From: Solea solea
Taxonomy: Eukaryota > Chordata > Actinopteri > Pleuronectiformes > Soleidae
NCBI RefSeq assembly: GCF_958295425.1
Contig: NC_081146.1
Coordinates: 22,515,458-22,579,457, forward strand
DNA length: 64,000 bases
Reading direction: 5' to 3'
Shown one piece after another: positions 46,519-59,612 of this stretch. The position numbers and the translations under genes were made by a program. Position 1 is the stretch's first letter, and each line of letters starts with the position of its first letter. The notes beneath the pieces were generated by a model. That model did not search any database and was not told the DNA's origin. It worked only from the letters and a program-made list of their open reading frames with translations.

Positions 46519-47549
46519 GTCAGTGAAGTCACTCGAGGTGATGTTTGTATTTGTGCAGCTGCGCCCACAATAGGAAAGTGGGCGGGGCTTTGTGTCGCAC
46601 CCTCAATATTTGGTTTTAGACCGCCTTGTGCAGGCTGGGGTGACGCGAGGTAACGCGGGAGTGTAAATGTCAGATTCACAGCAGCTGATAGCATCTTATC
46701 ACTTTAACTGTGTTAAAGGTGCAATGAAACATTCTGCCTGAGACATTTTCAGGAACAATATTACTAAATATTATTTATATGTATGTACATATACAGTGTT
46801 TTACTATTGTCTTGGGCAGAGATGTCACACTACTGTCAGACCTCCAGTATGTGACGGAGTAAACTAAAGAATATCACTGACAGCGGCTATGGGAGTGGGA
46901 CACAATTGTCCATGCGTTTGTCCATGTTTGGGTGACGTTCCCATTTAAAAGACAAAAAACATGACTGGATTAATGCAAAAAAGGAAACTAATAAAGTGAT
47001 TGAGTGAGGTGCGTGAGTGAGCGAGCGATAAAAAACCTCCACCCCATGCCCTCCTGATTGCCTACACCTGTAACTATACAGAAAACACTATACTGCCCCC
47101 AGTGGAGACCTGACAAACCCCATAAGACAGACAAATAAACAGATGTGGCTCCTACAGCAACATTTCAATGCATATCATTTCAACTCGTGACAGATCGGAG
47201 GAGGTGCAGTCGAGTTACCGTCAACCCACGATAATTGCTTGCTGGCGTATATTTAAACTTTTCAGACGGTGCACATCACACTTGCCATAAGCCTTTAATG
47301 CTGTGGCTGTCGTCCTCCACACTGGACCGCCCCATGTGACCCTACAATGGACTTCATTTGGTGTAACTTATAAACCTATAAGGAGTTATTTTCTGTAGAT
47401 TTTTGAATATATTTATTTATTATGAGCTATATATTGTTCCATGTCAAAACAAAGACTTTTATTTTGAAATTATGTGAAATTCCATCGCTAATCTTGATAT
47501 AATTAGCTTTTTCCCAAAAAGTTCAACTTTCTTTTTGTCACTTGGCCGG

Positions 47550-47575
47550 CCCCCGACCCCCGACCCCCGACCCCC
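47550..47575 (-). repeat. C5-GA minisatellite, predicted G-quadruplex on the minus strand
   Basis: Four runs of five C separated by GA give, on the minus strand, four G5 tracts with two-base TC loops. This matches the usual quadruplex definition very well. Confidence 0.85.
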
Positions 47576-49787
47576 TGCTCTAACTGAAGTCTTCACAACA
47601 ATCCAGAGAAACATACGCTGCTGAAGCAGAGACGATGGTGAGAAATCAGCAACTGAGTCACAGGAAAAAAAAATGGCAAAGAAAGTGCAGCCAAACTTCA
47701 CAGTTCCACAGTAAACTGTCGCTTCAAGTGTTTTCAGGGCAGAGTTTCGACAAGAAGGGGGTGAGATGGTTCCATCTTTGATACCAGGCTCCTTAACTTG
47801 ACTTTTAATGGTGTGTCACTTGAATCTGATACAAAAACAACGTGGTTTAGTCCCAAATGAAGGTTTGAAACGATGGTTTTCCCACGTGTTTCTTCTCTAC
47901 CTCACGCGCACAAGGTTCCGTGACATCCTCCTCGTTTGTGTCTCACTCTCGACGTGTGATGGCTTCACCTCTAGCCTCTCGTCTGTTGCTCCTCTCACCG
48001 CAGCACTAGAACGAAATAAGATGCAATCGCGTCTCCGTCGCTTCATATCCTCCTCCTCCTCCTCCTCCTCAAGTCCCATCAATTGGTCACAAATCAGTTG
48101 AAAATGTCGTCTCGTTTGGTCGATTGCCGTTTCAATCATTATTAAGTCGATGAGCGAGCGAGAGAGAGGGGGGCGGGGGCGGCACATGCTATCTTTGGCA
48201 TTACGGAAATCTGTGTTTAAAGTGATGTGAGTGGTCTGTCTCCTCTCTGTAATGTCTCTGATTTTCACTTGAATACACAACTGTAAGACGTTTGGTATTG
48301 CACAGCAGCGCCTTGAACACATAACAACAAATAAGCTTCTCTCTGAGCAGTGCCACATGAGAACAGTACAGTAGCATCATGTTTTATGAGGCTCATGACT
48401 CTGCAGAGCTATCGTTGTGCTGCTCCGACGAACCAGAAAAGTACTGCCTACAGTGAAAAAAGTACAAGAAATCATGATAACCCACCCCCCAACATCCTCC
48501 CCAAACCTGAAGTCCCTTTAGTTACGATCAGGCGCATTGTCACAGAGGATGAAAGGCTAAATGATCCATCCAAAATGAGTCAACTGGTAAATGGTCTCCG
48601 CTCCATTGAGCAGATGGAGAGATGAAAAAACAAGACGTAGGTGCCGGGGCTGAATCAGGACCTGAGCGAGAGGTGGCTGCGGGGTCTGGAGAATCATCCT
48701 GGGTTTTCTCCTCATCAATCTTAGCAGCAGGTTGCATCTCCATGAGGGGGGGGGGGGCAGGGAGGGATGGAGAACACAGCCTGCAGGTTGTCAGAGGAGT
48801 ATGATGGCTTGTTATTCATCAGTACACAATTGGACGTAAAGGAGGGTGGGGACGGAGGTCGGCCGCGATCGCTCTGATGGAGCCGCCGTCTGCGTCAGGT
48901 GTCAAACTGTTTGTCAATAAGGTGACGCGCTCGGTGGTCAAACGTGGCCGTAGATTAAAGATTACTCACCGATCAGGTAATCAACGCGCAGGAAGTGATT
49001 TAATTACGATTGGGGGGGGGGGAGGTGATGACATTTCAGATGCTTGCATTGAACCAAGACTGCACAATAAATATCCTCTTCTCTGCTTATCTGCACAATA
49101 ATTGAACGTAGAGAGGAAAAAGAAAAAAGAATCGGCTTCTTTCATCCGGAGCAGGATGACATGTTTGAAGTGGAGCTGAGTCTGGAGTCTGTAGAGAAAT
49201 AAGTGGTTTTTACACGCTTGCTCTGTGTTGCTGCAGCTAATGAACACTGTGGCATCTGAAAGAGGATCAAATTATTTTTTTTTTGCCTTCCTTCCTTTAT
49301 TTCTTTATTTATTTCTTTATTTATTTTTTCCTTGGAGCACACACAGCCCGTCACCCTCCTACATGTTGATTCGGAGATGCTGCCATAAGCTCAGCAAAAA
49401 CAAACAGCGTTCAGAGTGTGGGCCCCGGCTGGAAACATGACAGCATCACCAACACCACAAGAGAAAGAACAGGACTGGAAATGTTGGACCCGGTTTTCTT
49501 TTGGACGGTTTTTCAAATCAAAGAGGCTTGTTGATGCATTTCAGCAGAAAGCGTCCACAGGAACCACAGAACTCTAATTAATTTCATGCCAGATCGTGGG
49601 CTGTTTGACATCAGGCAGAATGGATTAAGTATATAATACAGAGAGGAACATGAATCATGGCCACGAAAACACCAGGTTGTATCATCACAGTGAGGGATTA
49701 GCGACTGTGTGGGAAGATATCTGGACGTCCAGGTACAAGACTGTAGATTAAAACGTGTCGTCATCACATGATCCAATACATCGTTAT

Positions 49788-50045
49788 AGGGCTGCGAATA
49801 TTACGCGATTAAACATTTCCTTAATTAAATGTCAAATGTTCTTGAACGCAAATATGTCCTGGTTTCTTAAAAGAACTCCACATAACAATAAAAAATAAAA
49901 TCATTAAAAGTGAATAACTCTGATTTGTCGACTGAACAAAAAAGAAAAAACGATCGATATTCTTCAACATTTCATGGACTAAAACAAGTAAACAATCGAG
50001 AAAATGAATGGACACTTCATTCATCGATTATGAAAATAGCCCTTA
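49788..50045 (-). repeat. A/T-rich dispersed repeat copy
   Basis: It starts 'tagggctgcgaatattacgc' and ends 'catcgattatgaaaatagccc', with 'atttcatggactaaaacaag' and 'aatcgagaaaatgaatgg' inside. Confidence 0.7.
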
Positions 50046-53000
50046 AAATAATTGATTGTGATTGATTGAGTGTCACCTCGGCGGTTGAACGCTAATATTA
50101 TGGGATGGACGCTGTGTGTCCTGCCTGAGCCCTGACCAACGGATGCGCAACACAATATCTGACTCATATTGACACGTTTTTATTGTGTCTACTGATCAAT
50201 AACAACAAAAATATGTCTCCGACCACAACCTTTAATGTCTGAGACATAAATCAGGTTTCAGTCCGTCAAAGAATTGATCTTATTTCATATATTGAAATAG
50301 TGATGTTGAAAACCCGAGCGTTCCTCTGTTAGAAAGAGTGGAGCTGAGGAATTATGACCGCAGTGCATAGAAACTGAAACAAATAACAACAACATTATAA
50401 TAATTTAAATAATAATAAGAGTCACCTTATTTCACTATACCAGTGTATTTTTTGCTTATTTTAACCATAAAAAGAACCAGAAAATGAACTGTTAATAAGT
50501 TGATTTTTACCTTCAATATCAGGCAGTTATTCACAATTTTCTGCATGTTAAAATAGTAAAATATAATACACTGATATTTGCCGTCTAGTGAAATTACTAA
50601 TAATAAGTAATAACCACACGTTGGCTTTGACGCATGACTTCTCAGCATTGAGAAACCACTGGCCTTTGTCCGATGCTGGGACACTCTTCTGTATTTGAAT
50701 AGTCTCCATTCAAGTGATTTTTTCTTTTAAAGACACAGTCACATTTTATCGCTTCCCCGCCGATATATTAACGACCTGTTAAGTTTTCTGGAAAAGGACG
50801 TCCTCCGACGCCATCATTCTGAGTTTCACTTTTGAAAGCAACAATCACCACGGTGAGTAACCGTGTCAGCTGGATGAAGAAAGTCTGTCTCCTCCTGGAC
50901 TCTTACTGTTATTAACTTGATGCAAACAAGTGTTTTTAACGGCAGTTTTCAGTCACAGTTCCACATGTTTTTGGCCTGAGCTTAAAGTTGACCATGACCC
51001 CACGAAGCCTGTGTGCTGATGATCTGACTTGACTCATATCCAGCGAATCAAAGTTCGCTCGTCCATCTGCCACACAACCACAACCCTGCCAAGACACACA
51101 CACACACACACCCTCACACTCACCCCCTTTCTTTCTTCCTTTCTTTCCTCCTCTCCTTATGGATGTCTCACTCTTCAGTTGCCATTGGTTACCTGGCCAT
51201 TCCGCTCTTAATGTCAATTACCCTCAGCTTGTTTATGCTTTGCGGCAGACGGGAGGATCGAAAAAGTCGGGGGCCCCAAAGTCGCTGTTACGACGAGTAC
51301 TTTTTCTCAGGAGCGGAGATGTTTGTCTGGGACATTTGGACGGATTTTCCTGCTCTAAATAATGACCTTATAATTTGTCAGGAGAGCAGTTGTTGTTTGC
51401 AGCGTCTCGTCTCTTCATCACCCGCCCCTCTTGTCATCCTGCACAGCCGTAATTTCCTCCCTTTCCAACGTCGCCACATAATTTATTTGCTCATTTTGTG
51501 CGCGTGTGTGAGGGAGAGAGAGAGAGAAGGAGGGGGAGATATGTAGATGAGCAGAGAGATAAAGATGGGGGGGGGGGGGTGACGGGAGGTAAGACGATGG
51601 TAGCAGTGTGTGATGAGGTGGGAAATGGGGGGGGTCAGAGGGGAGGAGGGGAGTCTGTTGCCCATGGATACGACCCCGATATAATTTGATTTGTGGCAGC
51701 AGGAAGCAATGAGTGCGAAGGAAGAGTGGGAGGTGGAGGGGAGAGAAGGGGAGGATGTGGGAGAGAGCAAGAAAGAAAAGGAGGGCGAGAAAACAAGAGG
51801 CGATGGAGGAAGATAGAGAGAAGAGGGATAAGAGAGGCATAAACATGTCGGGCACCGGAGCAGAGAGGATCAAGAGATATGAACGATGTCACATGATTTT
51901 TTATTATTTATTTTTATTCACTCTGTCTCTATCTGTTCTCCGGCTCCTCCTCCTCGCTGTCTCAGTCACTTCACACCTCGGAGGTTATGTCAACACATCA
52001 GTGTATCATTATATAACGACGGCGTTGATTTGCGGACACTGTAATTATTATTATTTTTATTATGATCAGGAAAAACATTGTCTGCGTCCACTAGTGTCTA
52101 AAACTCTGCCGTTTATTTATTGGTTTATTCGATGATTTAATTCTTCTGTGACTTAGCAACCGGCTCAAAAGTAGGCGATCTGACACGTGACTTCAGGTGT
52201 AGACGCTGGGAGCATGCGGTGATGTCTGCGGTGATGTCTGCTGTGTTTTACATGTGGACCTGAATGATATCATTTCTGATTATTATGGCTTAAGTATTCA
52301 TGCATTCAAGAAGTGCTGCATTTTCTGCTCCTGCAAATGATTTTAACATGACGAGCTTTGAAACAGGAACAGGAAGTGTTGTGTTTGTGTCTTCTTTAAA
52401 AGATAATCACACTAAAATTGGAGTCAGCCGTCATTTCATTGCTTATTTATTATTTTTTGCTGTGAAGCTTATTTGACCACGAGGGGAAGTGTGAATGTGG
52501 CCTTGATGGATGATTTCCTGTTGAAGATTTGACCTGTGTTTGTTTTGTTTGTTTTTTTAAGTAGAAATATTACCATATATATACCATATATTAGTGCATT
52601 TAAAGGTTTAGACGGGGGATGAACCGCCAGAAGCGACCGGAGCAACTTTAACGTGCCTTGACATCAATTTTCTGACAATAATATTCCCTCAAAATGATGT
52701 CAAATATGTTTTTTTATGTCACATATTGTAAAAAGTGGCGTAGTCCGTCAGACCTTTAGTTAACTCCTGCATCTCATCTGTGCACACATTTACTCTCCAT
52801 CACTCCTGTATCCTGACACCCTGTTGCCCTCCGCATGTGTGTGTATTTAATCCAAACGGAGCCAAATCTGTGTGGATTGTAAATAGCACTTGGGTTATAA
52901 CAGGGAAGTGATATGAAAGCCAACCATCCGACAGCGAGGGGACCCTGCACTTTAGTATTATCTCTCCCTGCTGTGCTCTGCGTGTGTTTCAGTGGTGATT

Positions 53001-53495
53001 TCTCTCAGACAGCAAGTGAAGCTCAGCTTCCTCCAAAATGTGGTCACATATGTACATAAACGTGCCCTAGTTAGTTCAGAATCAGCTGTTTATCGCAGAT
53101 CGTGATTTAAAACCGCTCAACGCTGATTTGACAAAATGTGGCAAAAACGTCACTTCCGTGGAAGCTCAGCTTCTCTGGGAGTCGATGGCGCAGTGGGGTG
53201 GACGCTGGTCTTCTGCATGAGGATTGGAGGAAGTTTTTCTATTGACAGCGTTGCAGAAACAAACGTGACATCGTCTCTGTCCTGTGTGGATTTTGCTAGT
53301 TGTTAATTGCTCGGCGATATAGAGCAGTTTCTTTTGTATGTATGAAAAAAAAAAAAAATAGCATTTCAGTTTTACATAATTATCACGTTTCCTTGTTCTA
53401 GTTGTTCGTTTGCATAATTTATGTAAGAATTTATGTATGAATAACTGGGCCTGAAATCAGCTTCTCCTGTTTTCAAAGACCGACAACCGCCACTG

Positions 53496-53655
53496 GTGTG
53501 TGTGTGTGTGTGTGTGTGTGTGCTGGCTTTTATTACCACACTAGAACCTTCTCTGGTACAAACACTTACCTTGTCAGGACCAGTAACAGAATAAAGCCTG
53601 GTCCAAATGAGTTTCTGCCTCGATGCAGTGTCCTAAGAAGAATAGCTGTGCAAAT

Positions 53656-53686
<31 letters not shown>

Positions 53687-53820
53687 TGAAAGAAACATGG
53701 AAATAACGTGTGACAGAAGGAGAGTGTGGAAAAGAGCGGGAGAGCGTAAGCGACGTAGATGGAGAGCATGGAAAAGAGCAGGACAGAGTGTGAAAATGAC
53801 GAGGAGAGTGAACGTGACGA

Positions 53821-53846
<26 letters not shown>
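53496..53846. repeat. Three GT microsatellites in 350 bp
   Basis: GT tracts lie at about 53496-53522, 53658-53681 and 53820-53846. The sequence after the first has words of a dispersed fish repeat ('cttaccttgtcaggaccagt'). Confidence 0.9.
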
Positions 53847-53851
<5 letters not shown>

Positions 53852-53968
53852 GTACTTTAAAGAGAGTGTGTTTGGACACTGTCTAGAAGTCTGTTTCCTA
53901 AAAATGTCTCTGTCGTGTGTGTTTAACACGCTGTTCTCTCTGCTCAGACTAGAAGTAATTGCCCGATG

Positions 53969-54235
53969 TAGGGCTGAATGATTTTGAATAAATATCTAAT
54001 TGCGATTATTTTGACAGGAAATACGATATGATTCACGATATCAGACGGAATGGTAATTTTAAGTCATTCTCATTTTCATTCGAAAAAACATATTTAAAAG
54101 GTTTAATGTGTGATATGTGTGCGGTTCTGTGAGTCTGTAGAATAAGATGTGTAATAATAATTCATCTAAAATGATATTTTAGCTTAAACAAAAATTACGA
54201 TTTGTGCTGAAATTTAGATTCATTGTTCAGCCCTA
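53969..54235. mobile_element. Non-autonomous inverted-repeat element (MITE-like)
   Basis: It begins tagggctgaatgat and ends in the inverted complement (attgttcagcccta). The interior has 'aattgcgattattttgacag', 'cgatatgattcacgatatca' and 'aattacgatttgtgctga'. It is 267 bp with no coding capacity. I see no clear target-site duplication. Confidence 0.7.
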
Positions 54236-54510
54236 CCCCCCATGGTTCTCAAACTGTGGTACGCCAGCTTTTCTGGTGGTACTTGGAGGAAAATCAGAAA
54301 TACTGTTTTACTGTATATACCAGGGTATGTGATCGGAGTGGAGCTAAGGAATTGTATCACTATTTTGTCATTAAATCAGTGTGTGAAGTATATGTGAGGA
54401 AGAGGATGATGATGATGAGAGATGATTATCTTATTGGGAATAAATCTGCCTCCTCTGAAAAGTCTGTAGCTGTGCTCAATATTTTCTCCGGTGGTTCTAG
54501 GTAGAGAAAG
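54236..54510 (+). repeat. Dispersed repeat with 'ggttctcaaactgtggtacg'
   Basis: It starts 'catggttctcaaactgtggt', includes 'cttttctggtggtacttgga' and 'accagggtatgtgatcggag', and is related to 3215-3362. It abuts the element ending at 54235, suggesting nested or adjacent insertion close to the exon. Confidence 0.65.
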
Positions 54511-54730
54511 AAAAGAGAACTATCACTGTGTTGTAACACAATTATTCAATGTTATATTACAAGATCTAACTGAATAATAAAGAAAATACCCTTTAAAAAG
54601 GATCTGGAGATGTTAATTCTTCTCAATATCTGCCATTATTTACATTCTGTGAGGCTAAACTGGCCAAACCTTATGTTAACTCCAATGTCTCCACCCTCTT
54701 CCCCTTCCCCTCTCTGCCTCCGTCCACCAG

Positions 54731-54934
54731 GTCACGTTCACCAAGCGAAAGTTTGGCCTGATGAAGAAGGCGTACGAGCTGAGCGTCCTGTGCGACTGCG
54801 AGATTGCCCTCATCATCTTCAACCACACCAACAAGCTGTTCCAGTACGCCAGCACCGACATGGACAAGGTCCTGCTCAAGTACACCGAGTACAACGAGCC
54901 GCACGAGAGCCGGACCAACGCCGACATCATCGAG
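54731..54934 (+). CDS. mef2d: MEF2D, second coding exon (residues 19-86, rest of MADS box and MEF2 domain)
   Basis: The exon is 204 bases (68 codons), entered in phase 0 after a pyrimidine-rich tract ending CACCAG and left in phase 0 at GAG before gtaaag. It starts [17 protein letters not shown] and ends R-T-N-A-D-I-I-E. Residues 19-57 complete the MADS box (dimerisation and DNA binding to CTA(A/T)4TAG). Residues 58-86 are the MEF2 domain, which in the family binds cofactors such as class IIa histone deacetylases and MyoD-type factors. H50 and the ending N-A-D-I-I-E indicate MEF2D. T51 sits where human MEF2D, as I remember it, has serine. The exon is much more GC-rich than the flanking introns and ends at the usual MEF2 boundary (residue 86), after which the family has mutually exclusive exons. 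Confidence 0.96.
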
Positions 54935-55714
54935 GTAAAGCGGGGGGGGCTGGGGGGGACACACGGCGGGGTAAAGGCTTCATTCTCGTGACACTCATGT
55001 TCCACATGTTGAAAGATCATTTAGCTGCTGTTCATCCTGGTCTTTGTTTGTGAGTCTGACCAGTACTTTCTCGTTCTCTAACAATTATATTTATCTTTCC
55101 CAGTGGGACCATTGAGATTTAATCAGCTCTAATCTAATCTGGTTCTCTCAGCCGTAATCAGGTCAAGTCCAGTTCATTGCAGTCTAGTCTAAGTGACTGG
55201 TCTTCAGTGTCATTGGTCCCGGGTGATGTGAGGAGCTGTTAATCCCACTCTGGTTTTGTTTAATTCAGCCGTCGACCCGACATGTTTCCTGCTACGAGGA
55301 GAAATGTAAGAGTTTCGGATCACATGAGTAATGTCGCTCTCTTCTCCGAATGGTTATTAGGGAGGTAGAGCCCTGGGGTAATTAGCTTAGCTTAGCATAA
55401 TGACCGGAAACATCATCACATCTTAAATTCACTCATTTAAACATTATCGCTGGTTTGTAGAGGTTGCTCTAAGACAGAGCAGCATTTTCACCAAGAGTGA
55501 GCAAAGGACGACGTGATGCCTGAGAAATTCAAATTCCAAGATCTCTGTCTCACCAAAGAAAATGACAAACACTGACTTTGACCAAGATCCCAAGGACAAT
55601 CACTTGTCCAGATGCAGAGCGTGCTGCGAATCAATAAAAGTGGACGCCATCATGATCAGCGAAACGGCTCTTACAATTTACCCTCCAATCTTAAGCTATG
55701 TCAGCACATTTGAT

Positions 55715-55790
55715 CCTTGAGTTGGTTCTGGAGAGTCCTTGAAAAGTCCTTACTTTTGATGTCACCCAAGGTGTGGGAACCCTGGAGGAG
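55715..55790 (+). repeat. Short dispersed repeat ('ccttgaaaagtccttac'), copy 2
   Basis: It ends 'aaggtgtgggaaccctgga'; compare 'acggtgtgggaaccctgag' at about 61155. Confidence 0.65.
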
Positions 55791-56981
55791 GAAGAGATTC
55801 TTGAATTTACGTTGAGGTGTTTGAGTTTGGCAGCTGTACTTCATTTCCATCACTCAAGACATAAATCAGGCTGAACTGTTGGTTTGAGTTTGTTTTGCAC
55901 TCTTGTCCAGATTAGTCCAGTTTGGAGTTTGTGAATCCCGTTCATCCCGGTGTCGTTCATGGCTGCCCTCTGGCTCAGTGCCTGTCAGCTTAAAGAAAGG
56001 GCAGAGGTGAGGACAGCTGGGCTTCACCTCTCCTCACCCCTCTGGCATCAGCCCTTGTTGTTACCCAGCAACCTCTACAACAACAACAACAACAATAACA
56101 ACACATTTGAATTATGAAGCCTAGATCCGATTGAACCTCGGCACAAAATGGCCACTAGATAGACGGAGAGCCTCCCAAGCAGCTGGGTAGGGAACTGAAG
56201 TTTGTTTGTTTTGCATATTGACTAGCAGAGAGGTCGTTGGTGAGGTTAGAAGAAAAGCTGTGAGGCCAATCATTTAGTTCTGCTTTTATGTTGCTGTAAT
56301 AGGAATACATTTTTCTCCTGGCGTCTTAACTCCCTGTGGGAAAAAGCTTCCGTGGAGCTCGTCAGGCAAACGCGGAGCACATTCACACGCCTTGCTGACC
56401 CTTTTATACATAATGGCCCTCTCATGAATTGAACACGAGATGGTTAGGTATGATTCAGCGCGCTGTGCATCCTGCAGTACAGCACTGCAGCCTTCATGCG
56501 GAGCGTCAACTTAACGCTGTATTTACTCACACAGCTGCAAGAGTTCACGATCAGTCAGCCACAAACATGAAGTCAGGAAGAATTGTGTGTTTATGACTTA
56601 GACAAACTGTTGTTTTCCTGTGTTGCCAGCGCCCACGGTGGTGTTGCAAGAATGTAAAGTCAGACGAGCACTGGAGGAGAAAACTCTTACATGAAACAGT
56701 GAGAATATTAAACATCGGTTTTAACCTTTCATTCTTTACCAGGGTTTCTTTAATCACACTTTCTAAGAACAAGGCAATAACTGCTACCCGTGTCCCAGGT
56801 GAGGTGATCTTTGACTCCAAATGATGAGTGTAGTTTCCATCTTCTACCAATAACCCTGGAAGATGCCCAGAGGCAAAGACTGTTTGATTCATCTCATGAA
56901 CTCCTGGGAGGTTACTTCGACCTTTAACTGCTGCTGTAAGGCATCGTTCCCTTTTTTTCCCCACGTCGTGTGAAGCCATCA

Positions 56982-56982
<1 letters not shown>

Positions 56983-57012
<30 letters not shown>

Positions 57013-57072
57013 TACCTCAAAAACACAACACACACCTCCTGTAGATCTGTGTGTGTGTGTGTGTGTGTGTGT
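56983..57072. repeat. CA tract and GT tract (inverted pair)
   Basis: CA at about 56983-57010 is followed 38 bases later by GT at about 57049-57072, so the segment can form a hairpin. Confidence 0.93.
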
Positions 57073-58199
57073 GAATGTTTTAATTAAAGTCGAGTTCCCA
57101 GTTCATTTTGACTGGTTGTCACCAACTTTTAAAAAGTTAGTACCGTAGCGACCCTCACTTTTGAACACAGTTAATGATCTAATGTGTGTAAATGTGCTAA
57201 TATGCAGGGTTTCATGTTCAGACAGATAATGTGCCAAGTTCCTCTCCATCCAAACACTTTTATTTATGCCCTCACCTGAATGAATGGAAACATGCTGATC
57301 TCTGGAGAGAGCCGATACCGTAATGACCCTTATATAGGACACACTTTTCCCCTGAGAGGCAGGTTTGAGCAAAGCATGTCACCTCTGAGTCGAGCTGTTG
57401 CTGGTGTGAGTGTAAGATTGTGGGTTAAACGTAGTGTTACTATGTGGCTAGATGTGTAAAGTGTTTTTAAAGCCTGATCTGGGACCTGTACATGTTTTAC
57501 ACTGTCGGTCAGAGCCGCCAGGTCGGGTTCTATTCTTTTATTATTGGTCCCAGGTCTGTTTAACACAACCTGTCCTCCAACCGAAACATAACCATGGGAA
57601 TTTTCCAACTCAACTACGCACAGGTGTCAGTGAGGTTAGGGTCAGGGCAAAAAAAGGTCAGAGTTAGGCAGTAAAAATGAAAAATAGTAAAATATTTGCG
57701 TGTGTAAAAGTCTAAATAACCACAAGCAAACTGCTGGCGGAAAACTCAGACATCACAGGTCCAGTATTTCTCACTTCTGCATGGATCGAGGTCTATAAAA
57801 GTATATAATTGATGGGTCTTTTTTGGGTTTAGGCACAACATACTTGGATCCTTGAAGAATTGTAATTGTGAACCTTTTTTTAAGGACTTGAAATCAAAAG
57901 CACAATCCGTCCAATTTGATTTCACTCCATCAAGGTTCAGGCCCAATAAACTGGTGAACTCTCATTTAAAGTGTCAGTGGAGCAGCACAGTTTGGTGCCA
58001 CATTTTTGCACCTCCACTTTTCCAATCTCTCTCACTCTCTCTTTTTATCGCTGTCTCTCGCTGTCTTCCTTTCACCCCTCTCCCACTCTCTCCTTCCACC
58101 AAATCTCACGATTTGCACAGTCACGACAGTTTTTCCACTTTCCTTTCTCTTTCTGTCTGTCTCAGAGTGTCAGCACTAAAGCTTTTCTGTGGGCTGTAT

Positions 58200-58500
58200 C
58201 TCCAGCTGCAGATGGCCCTAAAGTGTGCGTGTGTGTATGTGTGTATGTGCGCGTGTGTGTGTGTATAGCTGCTCCAGGCCGCATCAGCTCAAGCTTCAGT
58301 GGCACTGTTTGTGTGCGTATGTGTTTGTGTTTTCAAGTGTGTCGCTTTCTTTCTCTTAATGTGTGTGTGTGTGTACACGTCTGTCGTAGGCTGTGAGGAC
58401 ATGTCCGTCTGCTCCTCATAACTCTGAAAGGCTTCTTCAGGGTAAAGACTTGGTCTTAGGGTTAGAATTAGGTTTAGATTTTACATTTAGCTGTGGGGCT
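58200..58500. repeat. GT-rich stretch and dispersed 'ttagggttagaattagg' repeat
   Basis: Interrupted GT runs at 58225-58265 and 58360-58376 are followed by 'gctgtgaggacatgtcc' and 'ggtcttagggttagaattag'. The wording recurs in diverged form at about 62555-62735. Confidence 0.6.
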
Positions 58501-59029
58501 CCTCACTAAGGTTGCTGTGCAAGAATGTGAGTGTGTTTGCGAGAACACCTCATACAATATTCAGGCTTGCATGGGAAGTTCTCGAGTGTACCGGCCTCGA
58601 TACTGCTCACCCCACTCACACGCACACACACACACACACACTCTGCCTCACCCGCACTCCCTATAGGCTGCCAGGCATTAAGCAACATTCTCCGGCGTGT
58701 GTGTCCTCAGCTGTCCTCTTTGCCAGATGTGCTACAGCGCACACTTCCTTGTTGAGCAGGTGTCAGCTTCATCTGCTCAGACGGTTTGTTTCTGCGTGTC
58801 TGCGGTGGCATTTTAAAGGAATAACGTCTATCTTTCAAAATCATTTTTTAGTTATCTTTATATTTTCATTTTTCATACATTTTCATCCTTAATTATTAAT
58901 AATATCATTGTTATTGTTGTTATCACAGGTATTATCAACCTAACAGATGGAAATGGTGCACGAGTTAGGAACTAGTTTCAGTGTTGGATTAAACCGACTA
59001 TGGAGAGCTGGAATGTGGGGCAGCAGGAC

Positions 59030-59235
59030 TGTGTGTGTGTGTGTGGGTTTGCGTGTGTGTGTGTGTGTGTGCATTCATGGAGCACTAGTGTAGTTCACTG
59101 ATGTGGATTTAATGTTGTTTGCACAATAATTGAGCTCCGTCACACAAATATAGCGTTATATGGCTTTGATACACACACACACACACGCACACACAGTAGT
59201 CGACAGTCATTGTTATGTGTGTGTGTGTGTGTGAG
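59030..59235. repeat. GT and CA microsatellite cluster
   Basis: GT runs at about 59032-59072 (interrupted), CA at about 59171-59196, and GT at about 59217-59233. Confidence 0.9.
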
Positions 59236-59577
59236 ATCGTTTGACAGACTAATCCCTTAATAGACTACTAATAGTACATCATGTACGCACCGCCGTTCCT
59301 CGTGACCTTTGATTCTCTTCATCGTATAAAGATTTCTTACATCACGTCCAACGTAAGAGAGGACGTGTTTGGACAGTGATGCAAGGAAGAAATAATATTA
59401 AAAGTCCAAAGATAATCTGTTGTCACACATGGTGCCGTATCACTGGTTGAGTACAGAGCTGAGGGGGGGGGGGGGCATAATTGGATAGTCACAAAATGTG
59501 CCCATTTGCTGCTCCTGCCTCTGTGAGTCTCTCCAAGCCAAGTGCTTCCGAGTATAAATTATGAAGTGTGGATTTAG

Positions 59578-59578
<1 letters not shown>

Positions 59579-59612
<34 letters not shown>

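Larger units (their letters stand above)
46519..54730 (+). other. mef2d: Intron between the two MEF2D coding exons (8.2 kb)
   Basis: It starts gtcagt and ends with a pyrimidine tract plus CACCAG, joining two phase-0 coding exons. It contains a C5-GA minisatellite at 47550-47575, an A/T-rich dispersed repeat at 49788-50045, a TTTA-type low-complexity tract near 49285-49330, GA-rich stretches at 51500-51850, three GT tracts between 53490 and 53850, and an inverted-repeat element at 53969-54235. No further exon was recognised inside it. Confidence 0.9.

Noticed and set aside
46465..46653. 62-codon frame starting at the MEF2D ATG without splicing
   Set aside because: It reads through the donor at 46519; the downstream residues are unrelated to MEF2.
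51418..51892. Reverse-strand proline/serine-rich frames of 85-151 codons
   Set aside because: They arise from GA/CT-rich low-complexity sequence, with no known domain.
54610..55053. 147-codon frame over the second MEF2D exon, and two long reverse-strand frames
   Set aside because: These are shadow frames of the GC-rich exon at 54731-54934. The real frame is the one that continues from residue 18.
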